Shown in pieces: positions 8,068 through 16,948 of a stretch of 29,351 nt of DNA. This stretch comes from CAIMMJ01 sp037131955 (GTDB lineage Bacteria > Bacteroidota > Bacteroidia > UBA4408): NCBI GenBank assembly GCA_037131955.1, contig JBAXQC010000034.1, forward strand, positions 1 through 29,351. Direction: 5' to 3'. Positions within the stretch are counted from its first letter, which is position 1. The number at the start of each line of letters is the position of its first letter. The position numbers and the translations under genes were made by a program. The notes under the pieces were generated by a model. The model was not told the origin of the DNA. It searched no databases and saw only the letters and a list, made by a program, of their open reading frames with translations.

Positions 8068-9198
8068 TTAGATGAGTTCCAAGTATAAGTTATACATTAC
8101 ATTGGAAGTATAATCTAAAGTAAATTTTTGCACATGTTCGCTACCTTTTTCTATCATTTGTTTTTGGAGATTTTTGTCTTCCAAAACCTTGTCAATTGTT
8201 GCAGAAAAAAGTTCGGAATTAAGAACATCGGTATATTGAGTGTAAGCTCCACCAGCTTCGGGAAAACAAGAATCTTTGTGTGCAATAACAGGTACTTTGC
8301 TTGCTAATGCTTCAATAATTGGGATACCAAATCCTTCAAAAATACTGGAGGAAATATAAATTTTTGCAAGATTGTATAAATACACTAATTGTTGTGTTGA
8401 AATATTTTCGAGAAAAATTAATCTATTCGAAAAATTATTGTCTGCAACAAACTGCATCACTTGTTTAAAATAATCTTTTTTGTTGCCCACAATTACAAAT
8501 GGAATATCAAATTTAGATTGCTTAATTGCTTTAACTAAACCTAAAAGATTTTTTCTTTCTTCTATTGTTCCAATGTATAGTAAAAATTCACCGGGTAGAT
8601 TAAATTCTTTTCTAAACTTACTAAGTTCATTTTCTTTGGGCCTATCAAAAAAAATTGGATTACAACTTTGGTAAGCAACTTTTATTTTTTGTTCTGGAAT
8701 TTTGTAAAACTCAATTAAATCTCGCTTGGTTTGTTCACTTATTGCAAGCACTAAATCCGCAGATTTGCAGGCTTTTTTTACTTTAGTAGCATAAATTCTG
8801 CAATCAACTGGATTATACAGTTTGGGGTAACGAACAAAGATTAAATCGTGAATGGTAACAATTTTTTTTGTCTTTTTATTTTTGCAAAATTCTAAAGGAA
8901 GTTCATTGCTTAAACCATGGAAGATATCTACATCTAATTTTTTATAGCTATTTGGAATTACAAAACTTCTCCATGTTGAATGAAAAATTGCTGGAAATGT
9001 TGAAGGCGGCTGAATAATACTAACATTATCGCAAGAATTTAAAAAATCTAAAAACGCTGAGGGACATTTCTTTGGAGAAAATAAATGGTAATTGTTGTTG
9101 GGTTTAAAAGTAATTAAACCTTGAATTAATGTTCTTGCATAGTTTCCTAATCCAGTATTGTTGGTAAAAGCACGCTTGGCATCAAATGCAATATTCAT
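8068..9198 (-). CDS. Family 4 glycosyltransferase
   Basis: A 376-residue GT-B glycosyltransferase that transfers a sugar from a nucleotide-sugar donor, probably on the cytoplasmic face of the membrane. The N-terminal acceptor domain has FDAKRAFTNNTGLGNYAR near residues 5-22 (a glycine loop) and TIHDLIF near 115-121. The C-terminal donor domain begins at about residue 205 with YIGTIEERKNL and carries the GT4 EX7E motif in EGFGIPIIE (Glu288 and Glu296), followed by GSEHVQKFT. No signal peptide or membrane helix is seen. Many relatives act in lipopolysaccharide, capsule or exopolysaccharide assembly; sugar and acceptor cannot be read from the sequence. It lies 15 nt after the SIMPL gene and 2 nt before the Omp85 gene, indicating co-transcription. 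Confidence 0.9.
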   Translation of the reverse strand: MNIAFDAKRAFTNNTGLGNYARTLIQGLITFKPNNNYHLFSPKKCPSAFLDFLNSCDNVSIIQPPSTFPAIFHSTWRSFVIPNSYKKLDVDIFHGLSNELPLEFCKNKKTKKIVTIHDLIFVRYPKLYNPVDCRIYATKVKKACKSADLVLAISEQTKRDLIEFYKIPEQKIKVAYQSCNPIFFDRPKENELSKFRKEFNLPGEFLLYIGTIEERKNLLGLVKAIKQSKFDIPFVIVGNKKDYFKQVMQFVADNNFSNRLIFLENISTQQLVYLYNLAKIYISSSIFEGFGIPIIEALASKVPVIAHKDSCFPEAGGAYTQYTDVLNSELFSATIDKVLEDKNLQKQMIEKGSEHVQKFTLDYTSNVMYNLYLELI

Positions 9199-9213
9199 TC
9201 CGCTAGATTTCTG

Positions 9214-9942
9214 CTAATTTACGAAGTAGTCTGTTTTTACAGTTATTCTTGCAGTTTTATTTTTGGAATAAGTATTAAAGGCTCCACCCCAAGTAAGTTC
9301 TTCAGGAGAGTTTTGAGCAGTAATTTGAAAAATTCCCATATCTGCTTTTTTAAGTTTTCCCAATTCTGCGCCAGCATTTTCAGCTATTTTTTCGGCTCTT
9401 TGTTTAGCATTTGCAGTGGCATTTGCAAGCATTTCTAATTTTAATTTATCAAGCTTGGTATAGTAGTAACTTGGCACATTAGAATTGAACTCAATTCCTT
9501 GGTCAATAATCTCTGTTACTTCACGAGAAATTTTTTCTACTTTTTCTACATTTTTAGAATTTATTTCCACTTGTTGCGAAAGAACAAAACCGTTAAAGGT
9601 CTCTCTCCTACTGCCATCGTTGTTGTATATAACATTAAAATCTTTAGAAATATTTATTGAATTAAATACCATTTCCGATTCCAGAATTCCTTTTGCAATT
9701 AAGTATTTTTTTATTGTTTCTTGGTCTTTCTTTATTTCGGCATATGCATCTTTTAATTCAAGTGATTTACGGATTACACTTCCAGACCACACAATTAAAT
9801 CTGAATCAAAATCTTTGGAGGCAAGACCGGTTACTGATATGGTATGATTAGAACTGTGCGAGCTTTTCCAGGCAGAGCCCAAAATCCATGCTGCTATTAC
9901 CACAGACAATGAAATTATTATTGATCGGAAATTATTTTTCAT
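9214..9942 (-). CDS. SIMPL domain (DUF541) protein
   Basis: A 242-residue protein with an uncleaved signal anchor or signal peptide at about residues 7-26 and a SIMPL domain over the rest: HTISVTGLASKDFDSD at the start of the domain, a long helix with LKDAYAEIKKDQETIKKYL, FVLSQQVEINSK in the middle, and the typical late helix ANAKQRAEKIAENAG. Members occur in the periplasm or envelope. The E. coli relative YggE has been linked to oxidative stress tolerance, but the molecular role of the family is unclear. Its place between dapD (12 nt upstream) and the GT4 gene (15 nt downstream) ties it to envelope genes. Confidence 0.88.
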   Translation of the reverse strand: MKNNFRSIIISLSVVIAAWILGSAWKSSHSSNHTISVTGLASKDFDSDLIVWSGSVIRKSLELKDAYAEIKKDQETIKKYLIAKGILESEMVFNSINISKDFNVIYNNDGSRRETFNGFVLSQQVEINSKNVEKVEKISREVTEIIDQGIEFNSNVPSYYYTKLDKLKLEMLANATANAKQRAEKIAENAGAELGKLKKADMGIFQITAQNSPEELTWGGAFNTYSKNKTARITVKTDYFVN

Positions 9943-9954
9943 ATTTTTTTATAA

Positions 9955-10770
9955 TTATACTGCTACTTCGTACTCTCTTAAAACGTTATTTAATGAGGTT
10001 TTTAAATCTGTACTTTCTTTTCTTTTGCCAATAATTAAAGCACAATTTACACCAAATTCTCCTGCTGGAAATTTCTTTAAATAGTTTCCTGGAATCACTA
10101 CACTTCTTTTGGGAACAATTCCTTTAAATTCTTGTGGTTCATTGCCTGTAACATCAATAATTTTGGTGCTAGCAGTTAAAACCACGTTTGCTCCCAGAAC
10201 AGCTTCTTTACAAACTCTTACTCCTTCTACAACAATAGAACGACTTCCAATAAAACAACCGTCTTCAATAATAACTGGAGCGGCCTGCACAGGTTCCAAA
10301 ACACCTCCAATGCCTACACCACCACTTAGGTGAACATTCTTACCAATTTGTGCACAAGAGCCAACTGTTGCCCATGTATCCACCATAGTGCCTTCGTCTA
10401 CATAAGCACCAATATTAACGTAAGATGGCATAAGTATTACACCTTTTGCTAGATAAGAACCGTATCTCGAAACTGCATGTGGCACAACTCTAACACCCAG
10501 TTTTTCATACCCTGTTTTAAGTTTCATTTTATCGTGAAACTCAAAAATTCCCAATTCTATGGTTTCCATTTTTCTAATAGGGAAATATAGTATAACAGCT
10601 TTCTTTATCCAATCGTTTACTTGCCAATTTTCGCTTGTAGGCTCTGCTACTCTTATAATTCCTTTGTCTAAACTATCTATTACACTTTCTATTGCAAATT
10701 GAATTTCTTTCTCTTTTAGAAGTTCTCTATTTTGCCAAACCAATTCTATTTGCCTTTTTAAATTTTCCAT
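9955..10770 (-). CDS. dapD: Tetrahydrodipicolinate N-succinyltransferase
   Basis: A 271-residue enzyme of the succinylase branch of lysine and meso-diaminopimelate synthesis. It transfers succinyl from succinyl-CoA to tetrahydrodipicolinate. The N-terminal helical part includes WQVNDWIKKAVILYFP. The central left-handed beta helix, residues about 105-200, is built from hexapeptides such as MPSYVNIGAYVDEGTMVDTW and GIGGVLEPVQAAPVIIEDG, all characteristic of DapD. VPKRSVVIPG and CALIIGKR close the protein. Length equals the family norm (about 270-275). It follows porW by 48 nt and precedes the SIMPL gene by 12 nt. Its product feeds peptidoglycan crosslinks, which the LytM protein encoded nearby probably targets. 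Confidence 0.96.
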   Translation of the reverse strand: MENLKRQIELVWQNRELLKEKEIQFAIESVIDSLDKGIIRVAEPTSENWQVNDWIKKAVILYFPIRKMETIELGIFEFHDKMKLKTGYEKLGVRVVPHAVSRYGSYLAKGVILMPSYVNIGAYVDEGTMVDTWATVGSCAQIGKNVHLSGGVGIGGVLEPVQAAPVIIEDGCFIGSRSIVVEGVRVCKEAVLGANVVLTASTKIIDVTGNEPQEFKGIVPKRSVVIPGNYLKKFPAGEFGVNCALIIGKRKESTDLKTSLNNVLREYEVAV

Positions 10771-10818
10771 AATTTTTTTGTGAGTATACTTTTACGCAAT
10801 TTGTGCAGGTTGCAAAAT

Positions 10819-13434
10819 TTATATTTTTGATTTTAAGTACTTGCTTTCAAAAAACACTTTATAATCTTCGGGTTTTTGTAGCTTATAAAAAACAATGTAA
10901 TTGCTTGCACTTATTACAAAAAACTGGTAAGTATTTTCTTTTAAACCTTCAGTAACATTTTTATTTGTCTTAAAAAAATCATAATACCTTAGTGCATCTC
11001 CTTTTCCAGCAAAAGATTTAACAGTTATCATCTTGTGGTCCTTACCAAAAATCAAATCAGATTGCGACAATTCTGCACTTTCAAAATTCATGGAATTAAA
11101 ATCAGAAATTCTTGCTTTTTGATCATTCATGTCTTTGTCTATTGGAAATAACAAAACAAAAAAATGTTCTTCTTCTGCGGCCTCTGTATATGGACTTTTT
11201 GAAATAGAATCATTGTTTACTTCACCATCTTGTTTGAGTAGTATTGCCAATAATTCTTCGGCTCTTTTCTTTACTGGGTGAGTGGGATAGTTTACCACAA
11301 CTTCTTTTAGCGAGGCAATCATTTTGTCTTTGCCGCCAATGGAGCCAGAAGACATTGCTTTTAGTAAAGCATATTTGGGCTTGTTTTCTGATTTTGGAAA
11401 CAGTGAATCTGATGCAACACATCTATCAATACAATCTTGAAATTTTGATTCAGAAAATGCAAAAAAAGTTTGCTGATAAAAGGTTTCTGCTTGGTTTAAT
11501 TTAAACTCTCTTTCTTTGTTGTAATCGGGATTTTTTATGAGCAAACTAAATTCACTATTTGGATATTTATCTAATAAAATATTCTTGTATTTGTCAGACT
11601 TATCAGTTTCATCCGCAGTTAAATATATTCGGTAAAGCTGATAATAGCAAGTAAGTTCATATTTGTTTCCGGGATATTTTTTTATTAAATTCTCAAATGC
11701 TTCTGCTGCATGTTTATTGTCATTTAACTCTTCTTTATAAAGCAAACCCATGTTATAATATGCTTCAATAATTTTATTTTTTGAAGATAATTTTGCGGAA
11801 TCGCTCAATGGCAATTGTTTTAGATAAAAATCTTTACTTTTTACTTGCGATGGAGTACCATTTACTAATTCTGTCGGTGTTTCACCTTTTGCTAAAGCAC
11901 TGTCTTTAGAATCTTTGGTAATTGTTTGTTCTTCACTTGAGGATGATTTTACGCTTCGTCTCCAATTGTCTTCTAGTTTTCTTGTTCCCCATTTTTTTTG
12001 AAACTCAGTAAAACCCAAACTTAATGTTCCTGGATTATAGAAATACCAGGAGGCACCACTTGCAGTATTTTGGTCTTGAGTGCTGGTGACAGTAAAAATA
12101 CCTTCTTGTTTTGATTGATTTTTTTCTGCTTCCTCTATATCTTTTAATTCTTTTTCTTTTAACTTTTCAATCATTTTTTCTACATACGATTCTCTGTCAA
12201 AATCGCTCATGTTTGCAACTTTTAGCAAACTATCTTGGTTGTTTATCGTTTTTAAATATCCAACCAAAGTTGATAAGCTTTTCTTTTTTAGAACAATGTT
12301 TGTGTAACCTGTATATTCTTTGGGTAAGGATGTTACTGCGGTATCATAATAGGCTTCGGCCAGCGAATATTTTGAACCATCCAAATACAATTCGCCCAAT
12401 CTACAAGCCGAAATTCCTTTTTGTTTTATATTTTTACTTGAAAGCGCTACGGATTGAATTAAACATTTAATTTCTTCTGGATTATTTCCCTCCTTTTTAT
12501 GAACTTTAGCTAGTGCAAAGTAAATTTGATCTTTAAAATCAACATATTTTGCTTCTTTCAGCATTTTATTTAGTACTTTTTTAATGTCTTTTTTTCCATT
12601 ACCAGCACTAAAAGAAGTGGCTAAATTCATTTTTGTTTGAAATGCCATTTCATTGCTTGGCCCGGATTTTAAAACTTTAGAAAAGAACTGGTATGCCAGT
12701 TGGTCTTCCTCCAATGCCTGAAATACCTGAGCAAGGATATATGTAAATCGTGTTTTCTCAGTGCTTTTTTTGCTAAGAGCGATAGCTTTTGTTAGCTCCT
12801 TAGATGCAGCATTTAAATTGCCTGTTTTTAAATAAAAATCTGCAACAAGTGCATGAAAATCTTTTTTATACTTTTTAGGCATTTTTTTCTCATCTGCCAG
12901 CAAATCAATTAATCCTTGAGCACTACTAAAAAGACCCATTTCGTTGTAAGTTCTGAGCATCCAAAACATAGCAGGATACCTTATGGGCTTCTTTTTGTTT
13001 CTATTGGCCACATATTCAAACGACTCTAATCCTGCAAAATAATCGTGCTTATAAAAATTTGTTTTTCCAACAAGTATAAAACAATCGTTTATCCATGGAT
13101 TGTGCTGTTTGTCTTTTATTAGCATAGAATGTCTTCCAATGCAAGTTGAAATTTTTTTATACGCTTTTTCCATGTCTGGTGTCATGGTTTTTGCCTCATC
13201 AATTGACCCATAAATATACATGGGCAGTATTTTATCGTAGTCGTCTTTGTTTGCTTTTTGAATTTTATCTACCGATTCGTTTATTATTTCATTGGCATAA
13301 AACCAACCATTGTAATGAGTTGTAAGAATGTGAAAATTTCTACTGACCCACGTATTTTTTTTTGTTGAACAAGATGTAAACACAACAACCACAACTAAAA
13401 CAAAAATCCTCAACTCTTTTAATTTGTATAACAT
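10819..13434 (-). CDS. porW: TPR lipoprotein of the type IX secretion system, PorW/SprE-like
   Basis: An 871-residue lipoprotein: hydrophobic signal at residues 7-21 and lipobox cysteine Cys22 (VVFTSCSTKKN). The start of the mature protein, CSTKKNTWVSRNFHILTTHYN, closely follows the conserved N-terminus of SprE/PorW proteins (STKK, RNYH/RNFH, then T.YN). It is followed by about ten tetratricopeptide-like helical pairs, including a block near 580-640 (YYNMGLLYKEELNDNKHAAEA). The last 110 residues form an alpha/beta module ending in FYKLQKPEDYKVFF. SprE/PorW is needed for gliding and secretion in Flavobacterium and links the T9SS ring to the trans-envelope motor in Porphyromonas. The length (about 870) fits SprE. 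It opens the six-gene minus-strand operon. The assignment rests on my recall of the family N-terminus, size and architecture. Confidence 0.82.
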   Translation of the reverse strand: MLYKLKELRIFVLVVVVVFTSCSTKKNTWVSRNFHILTTHYNGWFYANEIINESVDKIQKANKDDYDKILPMYIYGSIDEAKTMTPDMEKAYKKISTCIGRHSMLIKDKQHNPWINDCFILVGKTNFYKHDYFAGLESFEYVANRNKKKPIRYPAMFWMLRTYNEMGLFSSAQGLIDLLADEKKMPKKYKKDFHALVADFYLKTGNLNAASKELTKAIALSKKSTEKTRFTYILAQVFQALEEDQLAYQFFSKVLKSGPSNEMAFQTKMNLATSFSAGNGKKDIKKVLNKMLKEAKYVDFKDQIYFALAKVHKKEGNNPEEIKCLIQSVALSSKNIKQKGISACRLGELYLDGSKYSLAEAYYDTAVTSLPKEYTGYTNIVLKKKSLSTLVGYLKTINNQDSLLKVANMSDFDRESYVEKMIEKLKEKELKDIEEAEKNQSKQEGIFTVTSTQDQNTASGASWYFYNPGTLSLGFTEFQKKWGTRKLEDNWRRSVKSSSSEEQTITKDSKDSALAKGETPTELVNGTPSQVKSKDFYLKQLPLSDSAKLSSKNKIIEAYYNMGLLYKEELNDNKHAAEAFENLIKKYPGNKYELTCYYQLYRIYLTADETDKSDKYKNILLDKYPNSEFSLLIKNPDYNKEREFKLNQAETFYQQTFFAFSESKFQDCIDRCVASDSLFPKSENKPKYALLKAMSSGSIGGKDKMIASLKEVVVNYPTHPVKKRAEELLAILLKQDGEVNNDSISKSPYTEAAEEEHFFVLLFPIDKDMNDQKARISDFNSMNFESAELSQSDLIFGKDHKMITVKSFAGKGDALRYYDFFKTNKNVTEGLKENTYQFFVISASNYIVFYKLQKPEDYKVFFESKYLKSKI

Positions 13435-13484
13435 CTTATTGTAACAATACTTCTTTTGTAAAACTGCTTCTAACGATAAAGGTG

Positions 13485-13492
13485 CAAAATTA
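13485..13492 (-). promoter_or_regulatory. -7 box for the porW operon
   Basis: On the minus strand this reads TAATTTTG, a full match to TAnnTTTG, followed by C. It lies 50 nt upstream of the porW ATG in the 134-nt gap shared with the divergent LytM gene. No clear TTTG -33 element is present at the usual distance. Position and match make it the best candidate promoter for the operon running from porW to asnB. Confidence 0.5.
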
Positions 13493-13536
13493 TTTTATTC
13501 TGATAAACTTTTATAATTTTATTAAGACTTAAGGTA

Positions 13537-13544
13537 TAATTTTC
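13537..13544 (+). promoter_or_regulatory. Possible -7 box for the LytM-ispC-rseP operon
   Basis: TAATTTTC matches seven of the eight TAnnTTTG positions (last G is C) and lies 24 nt before the ATG at 13569, a distance like that of other promoters in the window. No good -33 element is visible. This is the best candidate in the gap but remains weak. Confidence 0.3.
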
Positions 13545-13568
13545 GGATATTAGCCACCTTTATTTTTA

Positions 13569-14441
13569 ATGAACGCAGAAAAAAAAAATAAGAACTGGAA
13601 AGAAAAACTTCAAAACCCATACAGGGTGGTAGTTTTGGATGACAGCACTTTTGAAGAAAAAACATCATTTACTTTGTCTGCACTTAATCTTTTTGTTTTT
13701 ATTGGAAGCTTGTCTTTGTTTTTAATTTTTATACTTACATATACTATTGCATTTACGAGCCTTAGAGAATATATTCCTGGCTATGCAGATGTAAAACTCA
13801 GAAGAAATGTTACTGAACTGATGCAAAGAGCAGATTCACTAGAAGAGTCCTTGTTGGCGAAAGATTTATACATAAAAAACTTAGACGATGTTTTGCATGA
13901 CAAAGTAAGTTTTACACAAATTGAAAACGCTGTTAAAAGCAAGGGTGTTAATTTTGAAGAACTAAATGTTTCAAAATCCGCAAGCGAGGAGAGTTTTAGA
14001 AAAGAAATTGAAAACAAGGATAAAAATAGCTTAGCCTATTCTTCCGGAAAATCTGGAATGGATGGAATCGCAGGACTATTCTTTTTTAATCCGGCAGTGG
14101 GTATGGTTTCAAGTTCATTTAATTCTGTTGAAAACCATTTTGGAATTGATATTGTTACAAAAAAAGATGAAAGTATAAAATCTACGCTTGCAGGAACTGT
14201 AATTTACTCAGGCTGGACATCAGAAAGTGGTTATATGATTCAAATTCAGCACAACAATGATATTGTTTCTGTATATAAACACAATTCTGTAGTTCTAAAA
14301 AATGAAGGAGAAAGAGTTAATGCAGGCCAAGTTATTGCCATTGTAGGAAATTCAGGAGAAATAACCACAGGGCCACATTTGCACTTTGAAATTTGGCACA
14401 AAGGAACAGCCATTGACCCACAAGATTATATAAGTTTTTAA
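13569..14441 (+). CDS. M23 (LytM-type) peptidoglycan endopeptidase, membrane-anchored
   Basis: A 290-residue protein with a short cytoplasmic N-terminus, one membrane helix (about 39-62), a coiled-coil-like region (about 75-150, TELMQRADSLEESLLAKDL) and a C-terminal M23 domain. The domain is complete: His190 and Asp194 in NHFGIDI, His238 in VYKHNS, and His270/His272 in GPHLHFE, matching the LytM zinc ligands and catalytic histidines. It is therefore probably an active zinc endopeptidase cutting peptide crosslinks, unlike the degenerate EnvC/NlpD activators. The RREYIPGY-like segment after the helix (REYIPGY, 66-72) is typical of Bacteroidota members. Its stop is 3 nt before the ispC start, and it diverges from porW. 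It opens the plus-strand envelope operon. Confidence 0.93.
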   Translation: MNAEKKNKNWKEKLQNPYRVVVLDDSTFEEKTSFTLSALNLFVFIGSLSLFLIFILTYTIAFTSLREYIPGYADVKLRRNVTELMQRADSLEESLLAKDLYIKNLDDVLHDKVSFTQIENAVKSKGVNFEELNVSKSASEESFRKEIENKDKNSLAYSSGKSGMDGIAGLFFFNPAVGMVSSSFNSVENHFGIDIVTKKDESIKSTLAGTVIYSGWTSESGYMIQIQHNNDIVSVYKHNSVVLKNEGERVNAGQVIAIVGNSGEITTGPHLHFEIWHKGTAIDPQDYISF

Positions 14442-14444
14442 ACA

Positions 14445-15602
14445 TTGAAAAAGAAAAATATTGCCATTTTAGGTTCAACAGGTTCAATAGGAACGCAAAC
14501 ATTAGAGGTAATTGAAAACAGCAAAAATTATTTTCAAGTTGAGCTCTTGTCTGCAAACTCTAATGCAGATTTATTAGCGGAACAAGCCATTAAGTTTCAG
14601 CCCAATGCTGTTGTAATTGGGCAACAAGAAAAGTACCAATACTTAAAGGATAAGCTTAATCTGTATCCAATAAAAGTATATTGCGGCATGGAAGCTTTGG
14701 AACAAGCCGTTCAAATGGAATCTATAGATATTGTTTTAACGGCATTGGTTGGCTATTCTGGCCTTGGACCTACATTAAAAGCAATAGAAGCAGGCAAACC
14801 AATAGCTTTGGCCAATAAAGAAACACTTGTTGTGGCAGGCGAACTGGTAACAAAACTTGCGGCAGAAAAAGGTGTAAACATATATCCTGTAGATTCTGAA
14901 CATTCTGCAATTTTTCAGTGTTTGGCTGGCGAGTTTCATAACAAAATAGAAAAAATTTATCTCACTGCCAGTGGTGGACCATTCAGAGGAAAAAAAAGAG
15001 ACGAACTGCTAACTATTACTAAAGCTCAAGCATTAAAGCATCCAAATTGGGTAATGGGTGCAAAAATTACAATTGACTCAGCAAGTTTAATGAACAAAGG
15101 CTTGGAAGTGATTGAAGCAAAATGGTTGTTTAGTTTACAAAAAGAACAAATTGATGTAATTGTTCATCCTCAATCCATTATTCATTCTATTGTGCAATTT
15201 AACGATGGTTCTATGAAAGCTCAATTGGGTTTGCCTGATATGAAACTACCAATTTTATATGCTTTAACCTATCCCAACAGAATATTAACAGATTTTAAAC
15301 GCTTTGATTTTTTAAATTACCCTTCCTTTACATTTGAAAAACCAGATTTAGAAACTTTCAAAAATTTAGCTTTGGCATACAGTGCAATGGAAAAAGGAGG
15401 AAATAGTCCTTGTATTTTAAATGCAGCAAATGAAATTGCAGTTGAATTGTTTCTTCAAGGCAAAATTGGCTTTTTGGCAATGAGCGATTTAATTAATGAT
15501 TGCCTTCAAAAAATAGAACACATAGAAAAACCAAGTTATCAAGATTACATAAACACCGATTTAGAAACAAGAAAACTTGCTTTTGAATTATCAAAAAACT
15601 AA
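14445..15602 (+). CDS. ispC: 1-deoxy-D-xylulose 5-phosphate reductoisomerase (TTG start)
   Basis: A 385-residue enzyme (also Dxr) that converts 1-deoxy-D-xylulose 5-phosphate to methylerythritol 4-phosphate, the committed step of the MEP isoprenoid route. Motifs: NADPH-binding ILGSTGSIGTQTLEVIE near residues 8-24, ALANKETLVVAG, metal-site PVDSEHSAIFQ (Asp and Glu), TASGGPFRG, the flexible-loop region HPNWVMGAKITIDSASLMNK, and VHPQSIIHSIVQF. The length is normal (380-400). Translation starts at TTG: the nucleotide-binding strand begins at residue 5 and there is no ATG near it, so the start is well fixed. It begins 3 nt after the LytM stop and ends 15 nt before rseP, suggesting translational coupling. 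Its products supply undecaprenol for wall synthesis. Confidence 0.96.
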   Translation: MKKKNIAILGSTGSIGTQTLEVIENSKNYFQVELLSANSNADLLAEQAIKFQPNAVVIGQQEKYQYLKDKLNLYPIKVYCGMEALEQAVQMESIDIVLTALVGYSGLGPTLKAIEAGKPIALANKETLVVAGELVTKLAAEKGVNIYPVDSEHSAIFQCLAGEFHNKIEKIYLTASGGPFRGKKRDELLTITKAQALKHPNWVMGAKITIDSASLMNKGLEVIEAKWLFSLQKEQIDVIVHPQSIIHSIVQFNDGSMKAQLGLPDMKLPILYALTYPNRILTDFKRFDFLNYPSFTFEKPDLETFKNLALAYSAMEKGGNSPCILNAANEIAVELFLQGKIGFLAMSDLINDCLQKIEHIEKPSYQDYINTDLETRKLAFELSKN

Positions 15603-15617
15603 GAACACAAAAAATAA

Positions 15618-16937
15618 ATGGAAATTTTAATAAAAGCTTCACAACTAATTTTAAGTTTATCAATCCTAATTATATTACATGAATTGGGGCACTTTATTCC
15701 TGCTAAACTATTCAAAACCAAAGTAGATAAGTTTTATCTGTTTTTTGATCCTTGGTTTTCTTTGTTCAAAATTAAAAAAGGCGAAACTGAATATGGTATT
15801 GGCTGGCTTCCTTTGGGTGGCTATGTAAAAATTGCAGGAATGATTGACGAATCAATGGACAAAGAACAAATGAAATTGCCACCTCAACCTTGGGAATTTC
15901 GCTCTAAACCAGCTTGGCAACGACTTATTATTATGATTGGTGGGGTAACAGTTAACCTGCTCCTTGGAATGTTTATCTACTCTATGGTGCTTTTTGCCTA
16001 TGGCGAAGAATACCTTAGTTCTAAAAACATGAAATACGGAATTGCTTGCGATAGCATTGCTGTGGAAGCAGGACTAAAAGACGGCGATAAAATTATTGCA
16101 GTTGACGGCGTTGAAACAGATAACTTTTCAAAAATTGCATCAAACATTGTTATCAATGATGCAAAAGAATTAAAAATTGAAAGGGATGGAAATATTTCAA
16201 CTATTGAATTACCAAAAGGAACTGTAAAAAAACTTATTGAAAAACAAGGGGAATTTATTGCTCCCAGATTTCCATTTGTGATTGGTGATTTTGCAAAAAA
16301 CTCAGAGGGAGAAAAAGCAGGTTTAAAAGTGGGCGATAAGTTACTTGCCATAAACGAAATTCCTACACCATTTTTTAGTGATTTCAGAAAAACACTTCAA
16401 AATTTCAAGAATAAGGAAATAGAAATTAAAGTACTTAGAAACAATTCTGAATTAACAATTAAAACTAAAGTTCCAGTGGAAGGAAGACTTGGGGTAGCAC
16501 CGACAGATATAGAAAAGTTTTTAGTAATAAGCAAAAAGAAATATACCTTTTTTGAATCTATCCCTGCTGGTAGCGCTAAAGCATTTACTGTTACTTATGA
16601 TTACATAAAACAGTTTAAATTAATATTTAATACTGAAGTTAAAGGATACGAATCTCTGGGTGGTTTTATAACATTTGGCAAAGTTTTTTCACCTGAATGG
16701 GATTGGTTTAAATTTTGGAATGTTACAGCATTTTTCTCCCTTGCATTAGCATTTATGAATATTCTTCCTATTCCTGCACTAGATGGCGGACATGTAATTT
16801 TTCTGTTGTATGAAATAATTACAAAAAGAAAACCAAACGAAAAAGCAATGGAATATGCCCAAACAGCAGGAATGATTTTACTTTTCTCATTGTTGATATT
16901 TGCCAACGGAAACGATATATTTCGACTATTTAAATAG
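15618..16937 (+). CDS. rseP: RseP site-2 protease (M50), intramembrane zinc protease
   Basis: A 439-residue inner membrane protease. The first helix carries the zinc motif HELGH (residues 21-25: His21, Glu22, His25), and the third ligand lies in PIPALDGGH near 385-392 (Asp389). Between them are two PDZ-type domains, at about 140-200 (GLKDGDKIIAVDG) and 215-285 (KAGLKVGDKLLAINEIP). Further membrane helices lie near 100-122, 365-385 and 415-432. RseP enzymes cut membrane-anchored anti-sigma factors after a first cut on the periplasmic side, and also clear remnant signal peptides. The anti-sigma partner is not in this window. It follows ispC by 15 nt and precedes an FKBP lipoprotein gene by 11 nt. 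The ispC-rseP pairing is widespread. Confidence 0.95.
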   Translation: MEILIKASQLILSLSILIILHELGHFIPAKLFKTKVDKFYLFFDPWFSLFKIKKGETEYGIGWLPLGGYVKIAGMIDESMDKEQMKLPPQPWEFRSKPAWQRLIIMIGGVTVNLLLGMFIYSMVLFAYGEEYLSSKNMKYGIACDSIAVEAGLKDGDKIIAVDGVETDNFSKIASNIVINDAKELKIERDGNISTIELPKGTVKKLIEKQGEFIAPRFPFVIGDFAKNSEGEKAGLKVGDKLLAINEIPTPFFSDFRKTLQNFKNKEIEIKVLRNNSELTIKTKVPVEGRLGVAPTDIEKFLVISKKKYTFFESIPAGSAKAFTVTYDYIKQFKLIFNTEVKGYESLGGFITFGKVFSPEWDWFKFWNVTAFFSLALAFMNILPIPALDGGHVIFLLYEIITKRKPNEKAMEYAQTAGMILLFSLLIFANGNDIFRLFK

Positions 16938-16948
16938 TTTGATTGCAA

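Noticed and set aside
9485..9847. 120-codon plus-strand open frame
   Set aside because: Antisense to the SIMPL-domain gene, no leader or promoter, and the Ser/Ile/Phe-rich product looks non-biological.
10109..10333. Open frame on the plus strand inside dapD
   Set aside because: It is antisense to conserved hexapeptide repeats of dapD and has no family features; it is a shadow of the real gene.
10813..10821. Promoter-like TAAATTTTG (minus strand) upstream of dapD
   Set aside because: Same irregular spacing, and it overlaps the end of the porW gene; the 48-nt gap fits simple co-transcription.
12111..12470. 119-codon plus-strand open frame with hydrophobic content
   Set aside because: It lies antisense within the TPR lipoprotein gene; the Leu/Phe-rich translation is what the complement of Lys/Glu-rich coding DNA gives.
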